DNA of 64,000 nt from Anaeramoeba flamelloides (GCA_027625915.1 JANTQA010000036.1:7399001-7463000), one strand, 5' to 3'. Shown: positions 35,817 through 46,288, counted from the stretch's first letter. Made by a program: numbers and translations. The notes: generated by a model not told the origin, from the letters alone.

Positions 35817-38215
35817 AATCAAAAAAAAGCAAAGATTTAAAATTAAAAGGAAAAAAAAAAAAAAAAAATTTATTAAGAAACTTTCTTGAAACAATTTGAA
35901 AGAGGAATGGAAATTTACCAAATTAAAGATTGACCACTAAAGATCTAAAACTAAAAATAAAGACTAAAAATTAACTATAAAGTAAGAAAAAAAAAAAATG
36001 ATTTTTCAAAGTGTATTTGTAATTTAAGGGGTGAGATGAGTTTATCTTTAAAATGTGAGAGATTTTCATTTTAAAGAGTGAAACTCAACGTGTTTTAAAT
36101 TCGTGAATCCAACAGTTCTTGAAACTCACTTAAAAAAATTTGTAAAAAACCTTTTTGTTTTCAATTTCAAAAAAGAACAACCGAACAAATCCTTATTGTA
36201 TAGATAACCAAACCTGTGTTGCAAAACAAATATAAACTTTTTTTTTCTTCCAGTTTCAATGTAACATCTAATTCAATTCCCACTGGAATACCTAAGTTCA
36301 AATCAAATTTAAAGGTAAACTTATGCTTACTTGAGGAAAATTTGTAAATTATGAATGAAATTTGTTAATTATTTTGTATTAATAATTCTAATTTTCTGAA
36401 ATTTTTTGTTTTTTTGCGAAAATTGTTATCTCAAATTTATTGTTTATTTATTCAGATAGAATTTTCTATTAGATCCTCCAAATTTTGAGAATTTCTTTTT
36501 GTCTATTATTATTTTCCAATTAAAAAATGAAAATTTTTAGTTCACATCCCCAATATATTTTTCTAGTTGATAAGTGGAAGCCAAAACAAAGATCTTTACG
36601 ACATATTTTAGAAATGATATTTTTATACACAAGAAATTAAACTTCCTGAGTTAACTCTAAGACAAAATTTTTACTCTGGTAATTTGATTGTAGCTGTAAT
36701 AATTAATATTCATTTTGGAAATTGCAATAAAAATTTTCATTTATTAATTGGAAAATAACAGTAGTAGAACTTTAAGATACCCAGACAATAAATTCACTTA
36801 TTGTTTATTGTTATTTTTTTTTGATCATTCAATGTAGAGCTCTTCTATAAAAAAAGAATCAAAGCTTTTAATTTTAAATCACTTGTTTTACCCAGTCTGC
36901 ACAAATTATTGTAACAATTCATGATTATAATTCTACTGAAATTGAATAGATATCAAGAACTATTTCTCTGTTATTTGATATTTTAAATAATTATTCACCG
37001 AAGAATATTCAGGATATTTAAAATTAACAAAAACCAAAAATGAATTCTCTTGATTTCTTTTGAAATATACTAATTATTTTTTTAATTTTGAATTTTCAAT
37101 TGATCTCAAAATTCCTTTGGGGTAATAATAAAAAATAATAAAATAAAAGAAAACAGAAACAATAAAGTTTTATTTTTATTTTACCATATAATTATTAGAA
37201 ATATAAAAATTAGTAGAATTTATTATTTTTTGATCAAGCCAGAATCCCAATTTTAAAAAAAGAAGATACTAACTCAAATCAAAAAAAAAAATGAAATCTC
37301 GAGGTTTGAACAACATTTTAGAAAAATTAAATTTTTCCAAAAAAAAAAACATGAAAATATTTAATGGAAGTAGATAACTAAAAGATATTAAAGGCAAATC
37401 AACACCAATTTAGAAAAAAATTAGTAATAAATAGAGTTTTATGGAAAATTTAACAATATTTAAAAATATTAAGTAGAAGAACAATTTTGATAAAAATAGT
37501 GATGTAAAGTTCCTTTAATTTTATATCTTTTCCAAAATTCAACCGATTGAAAAAAATAGTTGATTTTGCCCCATTCCAATCAATTCTGGTAACATTTAAC
37601 TGTTTTTTTTTAATTTACGGAAGGAAAAAAAAAAAAAAGGCTTTTAATATTTAAAATTGTAAGAAAATATTGTATTATAAAATTAAGAAAATTCATAAAT
37701 TATAGAAAAAGATATCCATATATACATATCACTACTAAAAACAAAACAAAAACAAAATCTTGTAATTTATGTAAAAATAATTCTAATTAAGAAATTATTG
37801 AAGATATAGTACCTTTTATCTATTGAACTATTCATTATCTAATTAAAATAGAAAATTTTGGATTAAAGGTTTGATCCAAATAAATAAAAATAAATAACAA
37901 GTATCATTTAACAGCTTTCAAGCCCATCTTAAAAAAAAAAAAAAAATTAATTCGTTATTCTTTCAGTATTTAATGATCGGCAAAATTCCAATTCTTTAAT
38001 AAAATTTCTAAACAAAACTTTTGTTATTGGTGTTTTTTAAGATGAAATCAATACCACTATTCTAATAAAAAAATAAAAAAAAAGTTTTCAGGGTTTGTGT
38101 TTTGGTGAAAAATATTTTTCTGAAATAGAAAAAAAAAAAAATCGAATTTTTATGAATGCCCAATACCAATCAAAAACTAATCAACTCTTGATATACAATC
38201 GGTCTACAAAATCAA
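35816..38215. other. Intergenic stretch with one MITE
   Basis: AT-rich DNA between the CLU gene, transcribed leftward, and the plus-strand fragments at 38.2 kb. It contains a CTGTTATTTTCC-family copy (36506-36761) and a short arm fragment resembling the window-start foldback at 36460-36500 (TTTTCTATTAGATCCTC). No coding frame is supported. Confidence 0.5.
36506..36761. mobile_element. CTGTTATTTTCC-family MITE, copy 3, TA duplication
   Basis: The left TTATTATTTTCCAATTAAAA and right TTAATTGGAAAATAACAG form inverted ends, flanked by TA on both sides (36504-36505, 36762-36763). The interior is the inverse of the copy at 21075 (GGTAATTTGATTGTAGCTGT). 256 bp, non-coding. Confidence 0.65.
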
Positions 38216-38216
38216 T

Positions 38217-38330
38217 ACCGAAATAATAATACATTTTTAGAAAAAAGCACCCAAGAATGAGACACCCAATTTCCAATTAGAATGGCTGCGAGTTATCATT
38301 TTTAAAACAACATAAGAGAAAGAATTTTTT
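38217..38330 (+). CDS. Coding-like fragment left of a foldback insertion, unidentified
   Basis: A plus-strand frame without its own ATG reads ETPNFQLEWLRVIIFKTT just before the 38347 element. The mixed composition is unlike nearby chance frames. It may be part of the same gene as 39168-39279 and 39633-39941, on the other side of the insertions. Exon ends are unresolved and no family is recognised. Confidence 0.25.
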
Positions 38331-38346
38331 TAAATTAGTCCAATTA

Positions 38347-39167
38347 CAAACAAATCTAAAACCAGGAAATTTCTGAAACCCGGCAATTCCATTTTTCTGA
38401 TCAATTGTAAATATTAGTAAAATGTCAAAAATATACTTCCATTTTACAGAAAAATAACCCAATTACCCAGCAACTTATAACCTTTCCAATTGGGTTATTG
38501 GTTAAATATTCTGAATCCATTAATTTTAACTCTTTTGTGAATTCAGAAATCAAAAAAATACAAAATTTGTAAAATTAATTGAGAACATTACTGAAAATGA
38601 AAATCCACTTTTAATTTTAAATTTTGAAATAAAAAACATTTTCATACTTTTAAAATATTTGAGAGAATTTGAATTTGAGAGAGGTGTTTGATTGTTGTAA
38701 ATTTTCATGAAATTATGAAAACCATTTTGTCAAAAAATAAATCCTCTTAGGTTCCCAATAGAAAATTAAAATTTTGAAAAAATTATTAAAAGAAAGATAT
38801 AAAGTAAATAAAACTCTTATTTCATAAATCCAATAACAAAATAATTCTTATAAAGATGATTCCTAATAAATTTAGAATTTATCTAAAGGGAAAATCGCAA
38901 TAAATTTGATTTTCAATTTTCAGTAATGTTCTCAATTAATTTAACAAATTTTGTATTTTTTTGATTTCTGAATTCACAAAAGAGTTAAAATTAATGGATT
39001 CAGAATATTTAACCAATAACCCAATTGGAAAGGTTATAAGTTGCTGGGTAATTGGGTTATTTTTCTGTAAAATGGAAGTATATTTTTGACATTTTACTAA
39101 TATTTACAATTGATCAGAAAAATGGAATTGCCGGGTTTCAGAAATTTCCTGGTTTTAGATTTGACAG
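38347..39167. mobile_element. Foldback element with ~250-bp near-perfect inverted repeats, TTA duplication
   Basis: An 821-bp element. Arms 38351-38605 and 38920-39163 are almost exact inverse copies (both contain AACCAGGAAATTTCTGAAAC or its inverse, and CAATTGGGTTATTGGTTAAA), so each arm yields the same 37-residue frame MGYFSVKWKYIF... on opposite strands. It is flanked by TTA at 38344-38346 and 39168-39170, with right terminus GACAG. It lies between coding-like fragments. High arm identity suggests a recent insertion or arm conversion. Confidence 0.8.
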
Positions 39168-39279
39168 TTATACAAAGTTTCTACAATTTAAACTAATAAA
39201 ACTCTTTACTCAAAGCTATATACAGTCTTTTGAGGACTACCATAAATTTTTAAATAAAACAAATTTTTTTTTTGAATAA
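39168..39279 (+). CDS. Coding-like fragment right of the foldback, unidentified
   Basis: Starting at the right edge of the 38347-39167 element, the plus frame reads SYTKFLQFKLIKLF then TQSYIQSFEDYHKFLNKTNF and stops at TAA 39277. It resembles an alpha-helical protein segment and differs from the low-complexity surroundings. It could be an exon of the gene represented at 39633-39941. No family assigned. Confidence 0.3.
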
Positions 39280-39420
39280 TAACTCTTATTTCCGAATTTT
39301 TTGAAAAAGGAAAATAAGAATCGGAAAATCAATTATGTTTTTTTAAAATTTTATGGTCGCCTTCGAACCGCTGTAAAAAATAAATTCTAAAATGAATACG
39401 GTCGTTAAAATTTTTTGATA

Positions 39421-39621
39421 CAGTCAGTTTCACTTTTAAGGCACAAACTTTCAACGAAATTTAAGGCACAATAAAAATCTCAAATTAAGGCACAAAATTT
39501 GGAATTTTTTTTTTTTATACAATTTATTTTTCCTAGAATTTGAATTTTGTGCTTTAATTTGAGATTTTTATTGTGCCTTAAATTTCGTTATAGGTTTGTA
39601 CCTTAAAAGTGAAACTGACTA
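39421..39621. mobile_element. CAGTCAG-family MITE, copy C, TA duplication
   Basis: 201-bp palindrome CAGTCAGTTTCACTTTTAAG ... CTTAAAAGTGAAACTGACTA, flanked by TA (39419-39420, 39622-39623). Arms carry AAATTTAAGGCACAATAAAA. It sits only 12 bp from the coding-like exon at 39633, within what seems to be a gene. Confidence 0.88.
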
Positions 39622-39632
39622 TATTTCTTTGA

Positions 39633-39941
39633 ATTTATCAATCTATTAAAAATAAAAGTTATTTAAAATTTTGTCCTTTATATTTAATATCTGGACAAAA
39701 GGAAATTAAAGAAAATATTGATCATTTTTTATGGGTTTTTCCTTCTTATGAAGAAGATAGATTAATATTTCAAATTAAATTAAAAGAAATAAATCTTAAT
39801 GAATTAATTTCAAAAAAAGATAGTCTGAAACTATTTTCATTAATTAATAATCACAAAATTGATGATTTCAAGCTTAAATGTTCTTTCTTATATTTCAGTA
39901 TAAGTGCAACAAGAGTCACATTTACACTTCTTCCTCAATAA
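39633..39941 (+). CDS. C-terminal exon of an unidentified protein
   Basis: A 102-codon open frame ending TAA, without ATG. Its composition is strongly protein-like: FCPLYLISGQKEIKENIDHF, LWVFPSYEEDRLIFQIKL, LNELISKKDSLKLFSLIN and ending SISATRVTFTLLPQ. The absence of a start and the stop only 12 bp after the MITE suggest this is the last exon of a gene whose upstream exons include the fragments at 38.2 and 39.2 kb. An alternative is a splice acceptor at TTCTTATATTTCAG (ending 39898), which would change the C-terminus. It ends 125 bp before the Sds3-like start. No family recognised. Confidence 0.42.
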   Translation: MYQSIKNKSYLKFCPLYLISGQKEIKENIDHFLWVFPSYEEDRLIFQIKLKEINLNELISKKDSLKLFSLINNHKIDDFKLKCSFLYFSISATRVTFTLLPQ

Positions 39942-40065
39942 TAAAACAAATTATTTTTTATTTTTTGATAGGTTTTCTCAAAAAAGAGATTTTTGTTTTT
40001 TTTCACTTCAAATATTTCATTTACCTTCACCCTCTTGAAATTATTGTTCGCCTTTTTTTAAAAAA

Positions 40066-43005
40066 ATGACAGAAACATCACAAACCACAACACAACCGGA
40101 ACCAAATAATGAAGCCAATTCAAAAGAACCATCAAATGATCCCGAAGAAAAAACAAAAATAGAAAAAGAATTTTCACAGGCACTAAAAAGACAGCGTTCG
40201 TTATACGAAAGCAGTGTTTCAATTTCCCGAGATGTTCGAAAATTAGCCCAAAAAGTCAATTCTGTTGAATACTTTAACTTGATTTCCTTAAAAAGGGAGC
40301 TTCACAAGCACACACAGAAGAAATTTCAAAAACAAGCAGAACAAATGGAAAAAATGAAAGAGAACCGAATTCAGGATTCTGAAGAATGGTACCAATTCCA
40401 GTTATCCAATCTTGAAAGATTAATTGAAGAAGAGACGATCAAAATCAATAAGCATTTTGAAAAAGCTTCAAAACAACTAGGAAAGGAGTTGATGGACAAG
40501 ATTAAAGAAGGTAACGAAATGTTATCAAAAGGAACACACCCACAAAAAAGTTTTTATATTTTTGATAAAACGATCGAAAAAAGAAACAAAAACAATAATT
40601 CTGATCTGGGCGAAATTGAATCAAAAGGTAATTGTTTTCTTCTTTCTATTTCAAGATCTTCTTCTTTTTCTTTTTCTTATTCTTTTACTCCACAATTTTC
40701 TTTTTCTTTTTCTTTTTCTTTTTGTTTTTCTTTTTGTTTTTTATATCATTTCTTTTACCTTACACCAATGCTTCAAACTCTTTTTAACTGTAAATTTATC
40801 TGCTTCGGATATATTATTAAAATGTGCAAGAATCCTCAAGTTTTATTACTCAACAAATAAATTCATACATAATAAGGTTAATTAACAAACCATTCGATAT
40901 AAAATTCTCGACCTCATGCATATTTTCTTTACCTTCTTTGGAAGCCAATTTTTGAAGTAAGATTGAAACAGAGTTATTTTCTTCTAGTCGATCTCTTAAT
41001 TTTGACAAAAAATATCTTTATGAAGGAGTTGTTTTTTCTTCAAAAAATCATAAAATTTCTGTATTTTTTGAAAAGAACAACATTTTTTTTAATAAAGTTT
41101 GATTTAACTCTTGACAAGAATTGTGTATTTTTGAAATAATTTCTTTTGCTTTTAAAATAATAACACCGTGAACTATGTTGACTGTGTCCAGTGTATTAAA
41201 GAATAAAAGAAAAACACACAAATACATTATCAAAAAATAATAACATTAAGAATAAATGTAGTAAAGTAAATGGATTGTGGACTTTGTTTTCCAATCCTTA
41301 AATGATCAAGAGAGTCTAAAAACAAAAATTTGAGAAATACCTATTAACTCCTTTAACATTTGTTTTTAAAACACAAAGTTAGGTTGACAAAAAAAAAGTT
41401 TGACAATATTTTTTGACCATTTAGAAGTATGAAAAACTAAAATTTGAAAATTACAAGTTCGACAAAACTAATACTTTAATTACCATACATCCAAAGTAAT
41501 AAAGTTTATTTACAATATAGTCAACATTCCAAAACTCAAAATTGCTGAGTACATTGCATTTATTACCGCAAGTCGTACTACGATTTTTAAAACTCTCTAG
41601 TCGAGAAAAAAAGGTGTTTTTTCGGAGAAAAATTTCAAATGAATTTATGAATGAATTTTAGTTTAATTCAGCTTTGAGTTATTTTTTTGGATACATAATA
41701 ACTAATATTTTTCAAATTCTGTACTCATCTAATAAAAATGAAATTTATGGGAAAAAAAATCACTGAGGATAATTATTGCCGTGTCCATCAAGTGCCGTCA
41801 AGTGCCTAGCTTTTTTTTAATTTATAAGAATAGAGTAAAATCAAATATTTTGCTCCGTTCTTTTGAATTCTGGAAAACCTAGCGAAAAGTACCCGTCAAG
41901 CGCTGTAGAGTGCCGTAGAGTGCCGTCGAGTACTTAGGTTTTCCAGAATTTTAAAGAATGGAGAAAAATCTTTGATTTTACTCTATTCATTTAAATTCTG
42001 GAAAAGCTAACGGCGTTTTTTTTTTACTTTTTGGAATAAACTGAAAATTTATAAAAATTTTGAGTTTATTTCAAAAATTAAAAAAAACCTAACGGAAGTG
42101 TCCATCAAAAAGAAAAATTAATTTTTTCAATTTAAATGAATAAATAATACTTTAATAGTTAAAATAATTGATTACCCATTTGAAAGATATTTATCACATT
42201 TAAAATACCTTTGAATGACGATAAAATAACCTCTTAACTGTGAAGAAAAAATTTATCAAATAAAAGACCATCAAATTTAAAAAAAATCTTAATAAAATCT
42301 GAAAATTGATTTTTTTTATCAGAATATTCTCCATTTGGCAACTATCCGTTTAATACTTAATAATTTGTGATATTTATTTTAAAATATTTATCTCTCCTCC
42401 CTTCTTTACCAATTCTGTACGAATAATTAACGATTGATCTAAAACAGCTATTCTCAATATAATAATTACATTCTTTCAAAAAAATTTCTAATTTTTAACA
42501 ATATTTATTAATATTAATAGTTCACAAAGTTATTGTTGGCCTAAAAGAACAGGAAATAAGCAAAGACATTGAAATGATCCAAAAAAATTTTTCAGAAAAA
42601 AAGAAAAACAAAAATAAAGAAAAAAAGAAAAAAAAAATTGATACTATTAATGTTGAGATTGAAGGTCTCCATTTAGTTTATGATAAATATAAATTTTTTA
42701 ATGGATCTGGCGTTTATTTGAAAACAGAAATTAACAAGCAATTATTTGGAATTATCACTAACATTACAAAAGATTATGTAAACTTTTTTTTTTTCATTTA
42801 CTTTTTGAACTTATAATTCAACATAATGTAATATTTGCCATACTGTTTAACAAATTTTTAATATTAAAACTTCATTATCTCTCTCTTTCTCTCTTTCTAA
42901 AAATAGATTATAATAAAGCACACAAACGAAAAGGAAAGCAAAATATTATTATCACAATTAAGAAAACACATGTATCTTCTCGCTCCAATTACAACACTTT
43001 TATAG
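40066..43005 (+). CDS. Sds3/BRMS1-family subunit of the Sin3-HDAC corepressor, three exons
   Basis: Exons 40066-40627, 42521-42777 and 42907-43005 (305 aa; human SUDS3 is 328). Sds3 proteins dimerise by coiled coil and hold Sin3 and class I histone deacetylase together in the nucleus. Exon 1 has ATG, an acidic/Thr-rich start and a coiled coil (about residues 30-160). Donor G|GTAATT leaves one base, and exon 2 after AATAG starts with two, so the frame closes as GTT. Exon 2 ends TAT|GTAAAC and exon 3 starts after CTAAAAATAG in phase 0. The C-terminus carries the diagnostic domain: LVYDKYKFFNGSGVYLKTE, FGIITNITKDY|IIIK and SKILLSQLRKHMYLL. Human SUDS3 reads LYYDKRWYHKSQAIYLESK and MRIYLGQLQRGLFVI. 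The match and the phase agreement make this solid, although a further small exon in intron 1 is possible. The 129-bp second intron has a clear pyrimidine tract. Confidence 0.85.
41776..42108. repeat. Modular hairpin cluster with tandem decamers, inside Sds3-like intron 1
   Basis: Three hairpins in a row: GAATTCTGGAAAACCTAG, AGGTTTTCCAGAATTTTAAA pairing with TTTAAATTCTGGAAAAGCT, and ATAAACTGAAAATTTATAAA pairing with AATTTTGAGTTTATTTC. They are separated by AACGG words and by tandem TAGAGTGCCG/TAGAGTGCCG/TCGAGTAC at about 41907-41934. GTGTCCATCAA occurs near both ends (41782 and 42099), perhaps marking unit borders. Confidence 0.65.
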
Positions 43006-43252
43006 TTAATATTGAAATAATAAAAATATGAATAGTAAAAAAAATTTTTTTTTTTTTTTGAAAATAGCCATAAATTTGTTGATTTATTTTTATTATTTTC
43101 CTAAGCACTGTCTTAAAAATAATACATCGCAATTAAATGATTGTAGTCTATAATTAATAGAAAATGGTCTCTAAAGTTCATTTCACTAATTGTGATTCAC
43201 TTTTTTTTAGATTTTGTTTTATTTTTTTTAATTTTTGAAATATCAAGATTTT

Positions 43253-43872
43253 AATAAACTCCATTTCACTCAAAGGGGACCATATCCAAAATGAAAAATT
43301 ATATTTTTTTAAGAATCAACCAACATAAGATTAATTAGAACTAAGAGAAATAATAATTTTCAGATTAGAATTGATATTTATAAACGAAATACCTGAACAA
43401 ACCATAAATAACAAAAAAAAAAAAAAAAAATGTTAAAAAAATTTTGATTCTTCCATTCATTGGAAGGTCTGTTAAAATATTTCTCAATTTCTTTAGGAAA
43501 TTAAAAGTATTCAAAATAAGATTTTTTTTAAGAATAAATATTTCCATTTTAAAGCATTAGCGTCTACCATGAAGAAGCCTAAAACCAAAGTATGTTGTTA
43601 TTAAATGTCAATCACATTCATACTCCCAGTTCAGATTTTTATGACAAATCGATTAGTAAACTAAATTTTATAATAAATGTCTCAATTTTTTTTTTATTTT
43701 TTTTTTACTATTTTTTAGTATATTTTTAGAAGAAAAACAAATATTTCTAGTGTATAGAACTGAATATTAAAATAGTAATTTTTTTATTGTAATAGATCAC
43801 TTGAATTTATAAAAATATTTATTTTCAAAATTTGATTTTTAATGGGCCAGTGATTGTGAAATGGAGTTTATA
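43253..43872. mobile_element. Degenerate inverted-repeat element, family Y, fourth copy
   Basis: The left end AAACTCCATTTCACTCAAAG then GGGACC is inverse to the right end GGCCAGTGATTGTGAAATGG then AGTTTA. The interior ACCTGAACAAACCATAAAT matches 7338-7356. It overlaps the family X match starting at 43555, so one inserted into the other; the order is not resolved. Confidence 0.45.
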
Positions 43873-44515
43873 ATAGTACTCCTTGTTGGTATCATCAAAT
43901 TAAAAATGCTCATTGTATTAGTAATAACCCAAAAGAATTTTAGAAAAAAAATCTACTTTTCGAGATAAATTTAAAGGTTGAATCATCAATCTAAAGAATC
44001 TATAGCTTCAAAATATCTTTCTTAAAGTTGTGGTGAAATGAAGGTTAGTGTTAAAAAATTAATTAAGGAATCGATTTTTTTGACAAACTATTTTTACCTC
44101 TGGGGAGATATATTGAAGTTACAATTAACCTTCTAAAATTAAACAAAACTAATCATTCTTTGGGTCTTTTCTGTTGATAATTATTGGGTAAATCTTTGAA
44201 ATTAAAAAATATGAAAAAATAGTTACTTTTTATAAGTTCTAAATATGAATTATTAAATACTGGAAATATTATTGTTTTGGTATTTCAATTTTTAGATTTG
44301 GAAAAGGAATTAAATATAAAAAATTTCCAAAATGAAAATTTTTAATTGTGATCATTAGTAAAAAATGTTATAATATATTGTTCGATAATGTTTAACAGGT
44401 ATTTTTTAGAGAAATTTGAAAAACTATTTGTGTCTTGTAGTCACTATTACCATTCATACTTTAATTAAAGCATACTTTAATTATGACCGAATCTATGATG
44501 ACTGGACCGTTAAAA
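43555..44515. repeat. Family X dispersed repeat, copy 1
   Basis: It matches 48641-49385 in the same orientation over most of its length, e.g. GTTGAATCATCAATCTAAAG against ATGAATCATCAATATTCAGA, ACAAAACTAATCATTCTTT, and AAATTTCCAAAATGAAAATT then TTTAAT. About 200 bp near 43680-43875 is extra. Ends look like poor inverted repeats (AGCGTCTACC / GGACCGTT). A 66-codon frame at 44416-44616 lies in the end of this repeat and is not considered a gene. Confidence 0.55.
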
Positions 44516-45087
44516 GATATTATATAGCATCAATTTTTTTATGTGAATTTGTTTTTCTACGAGTTTTTTTTTTTTCAATTAAACTTGACTTGGTTAAAAT
44601 TTTATCAAAACAATAAAAAATGATTTTTGGTATAAAAATTGAAAAAATTTTTTCAGAAGAATATTGGATAAAACTCGTCGAATTTTTGCTACTTCTTTGA
44701 TTAAAATGTACACCATTGATTCAAAACGGGCTTATAATTCAAACATTATAATTCGAAACAATTACTTTTAAATTATTTTTTTTTCAAAAAAAGTGAAAAA
44801 TTTTGATGAATTTTTTGATTTTTTATTATTAACAGAATGAATTATTGATTATCAAAATAATAAAACAATAATAAGAATCTATATTATTTTGATTTAAATA
44901 ACTTTCAATTTCTAATTCTGCTGGTAAAATTTAAATTAAATATATTTTTTATAATATAAACACACAATGAATTAAAATAAATTTTGCAAAAGAAAAAAAC
45001 AAAATTTTTTAAAGTTTTTTAATTCCTCCTCTTTTTTACGTCGATTGGAAAATTTAATCTATCGGATAATAAAATTAGAAAAAGAAT

Positions 45088-45089
<2 letters not shown>

Positions 45090-45122
<33 letters not shown>
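45090..45122. repeat. (AT)n microsatellite abutting the Dbf4-like stop codon
   Basis: A 33-base uninterrupted AT tract ending two bases before the stop codon of the minus-strand gene, so it lies in its 3' UTR. Confidence 0.95.
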
Positions 45123-45123
<1 letters not shown>

Positions 45124-45124
45124 C

Positions 45125-46288
45125 TTATTTTTCAATTTCATCTTCAGGATGCGTGGACTTAGTCTTAGAACTTAATTGTTGCTCAATTTCACTTGAGGAA
45201 GCAGCTTCCAAATTTTCAATTTTCTTTAATAAATCGTCTATTTCTAAAAAATTTTGATCATTTTTTGCAAACATCCGATGCTTTTTCTTTTTTATGTGTT
45301 TATCCAAATTTTTATATTTTGTATTACAAATTCTACAAGTGCCACTACCTTTAACTTTAACTTTTTTCTTTTTCCATTTTTTCTTTTTTAATTCTGTAAT
45401 TGAAAAATTTTCATCTCTTTCCATTGATTTTGCTTTTAAAAAATAGTTCGCGTTTGGAATATCATTTTTACTAAATTCTTTATAAAAAGGCAATTTTATA
45501 TTATTAGAATCTTCGATAAAAATGAATGGTGAAAAAAATAATTTCCGAATGGATTGCATATTAATTTTAAATTCCGAACCCTTTTTCTTTTTGGATCGTG
45601 AATTGCTATTACTATCATTATCGTTATCATTATCATTATTTTTCTTGAAATTCTCCTCCTCGCTTACCATCCCCGTCCCCTCCCCATTCTTCTCATTCTT
45701 CCCATTCTTCCCATTCTTCCCATTCTTCTCCTTCCCCTTCCCCTTCTTCTTTTTCATCCAACTAAAAAAAGAAAAAGATTTGTTTGACTTTTTTTTTTTT
45801 TCATTTGAATTTTGCTTTGATTTTGAATGTGTATCTTTTGTTATTTCATCATTTTCTTCTTCATCATTCTGCACTATTTTTCTATTATTTGTTTGGAGAT
45901 TTTCTTTTTGTTTTGAGGAAGAGTTTGAATTGACGCTTAAAATTTTCTCTTCCTCTTCCCCTTCCTTTTCCTTTTCTTGCTCCCCTTCCTCTTTCTCTCT
46001 CTCTGTTCCTTTGTCTGTATCTATTCTTTTTTCTTTTTTTGTTTCTGTTTCTGTTTCTTTCTGCTTTTTCTTATTTTTCTTATTTTTTTTATTTGCCTTT
46101 TTATCACCACTTTCTTTTTTTCTTGTACTTTTTACATTTTTGTTTTGTTTTATTTCTTTTTTATATTCTTTACCATTCGTTTTTTTTTTTGATTTTTTGA
46201 GTTCCTTTTCTTCATTCCTATTTTTTTTTTTATCTAGATTGATATCATCATAAATTTTATTATTCAGTAAATAAGTTATAAATAATAA
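45125..46288 (-). CDS. DBF4-like: Dbf4-type regulatory subunit of Cdc7 kinase, C-terminal exon (5' end unresolved)
   Basis: Dbf4 binds and activates Cdc7, which phosphorylates MCM helicase at replication origins. The frame is open for 1164 nt and ends in TAA at 45125. A long charged EK/Asn-rich region comes first. Motif M follows, the Cdc7-docking segment (SPFIFIEDSNNIKLPFYKEF; human LKVEDMSQLYRPFYLQ). The Dbf4 zinc finger comes next: CRICNTKYKNLDKH and KKKKHRMFAKNDQNFLEIDD, giving C-x2-C-x9-H-x5-H as in the family, followed by the usual Asp/Leu-rich helix. There is no in-frame ATG, so an upstream exon is required. Candidate acceptors are ATCTAG (about 46236) and AAATAG (about 46222), read on the minus strand. 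The BRCT/motif N part was not found. The Lys-rich first exon at 50444-50654 has a compatible phase, but the link is speculative. Confidence 0.8.
   Translation of the reverse strand, partial: LLFITYLLNNKIYDDINLDKKKNRNEEKELKKSKKKTNGKEYKKEIKQNKNVKSTRKKESGDKKANKKNKKNKKKQKETETETKKEKRIDTDKGTEREKEEGEQEKEKEGEEEEKILSVNSNSSSKQKENLQTNNRKIVQNDEEENDEITKDTHSKSKQNSNEKKKKSNKSFSFFSWMKKKKGKGKEKNGKNGKNGKNEKNGEGTGMVSEEENFKKNNDNDNDNDSNSNSRSKKKKGSEFKINMQSIRKLFFSPFIFIEDSNNIKLPFYKEFSKNDIPNANYFLKAKSMERDENFSITELKKKKWKKKKVKVKGSGTCRICNTKYKNLDKHIKKKKHRMFAKNDQNFLEIDDLLKKIENLEAASSSEIEQQLSSKTKSTHPEDEIEK

Larger units (their letters stand above)
43006..45089. other. Intergenic repeat mosaic between convergent Sds3-like and Dbf4-like genes
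   Basis: Non-coding. It contains a Y-family element (43253-43872) interleaved with a copy of family X (43555-44515). The remainder to 45089 is AT-rich DNA with no recognised gene. Confidence 0.5.

Noticed and set aside
38277-39279. Two frames on opposite strands beginning with the same MGYFSVKWKYIF peptide
   Set aside because: They are the two arms of the 38347-39167 foldback read in opposite directions. The left one is not a gene, and in the right one only the part outside the element is coding-like.
39878-40069. 63-codon frame overlapping the Sds3-like start codon
   Set aside because: Poly-Phe/Ile composition from T-rich leader DNA. The overlapping 39633-39941 frame and the Sds3-like ATG explain the region better.
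45522-46253. 243-codon Ser/Phe-rich plus frame
   Set aside because: Antisense shadow of the EK/Asn-rich Dbf4-like exon. Frames opposite low-complexity Lys/Glu codons stay open automatically.
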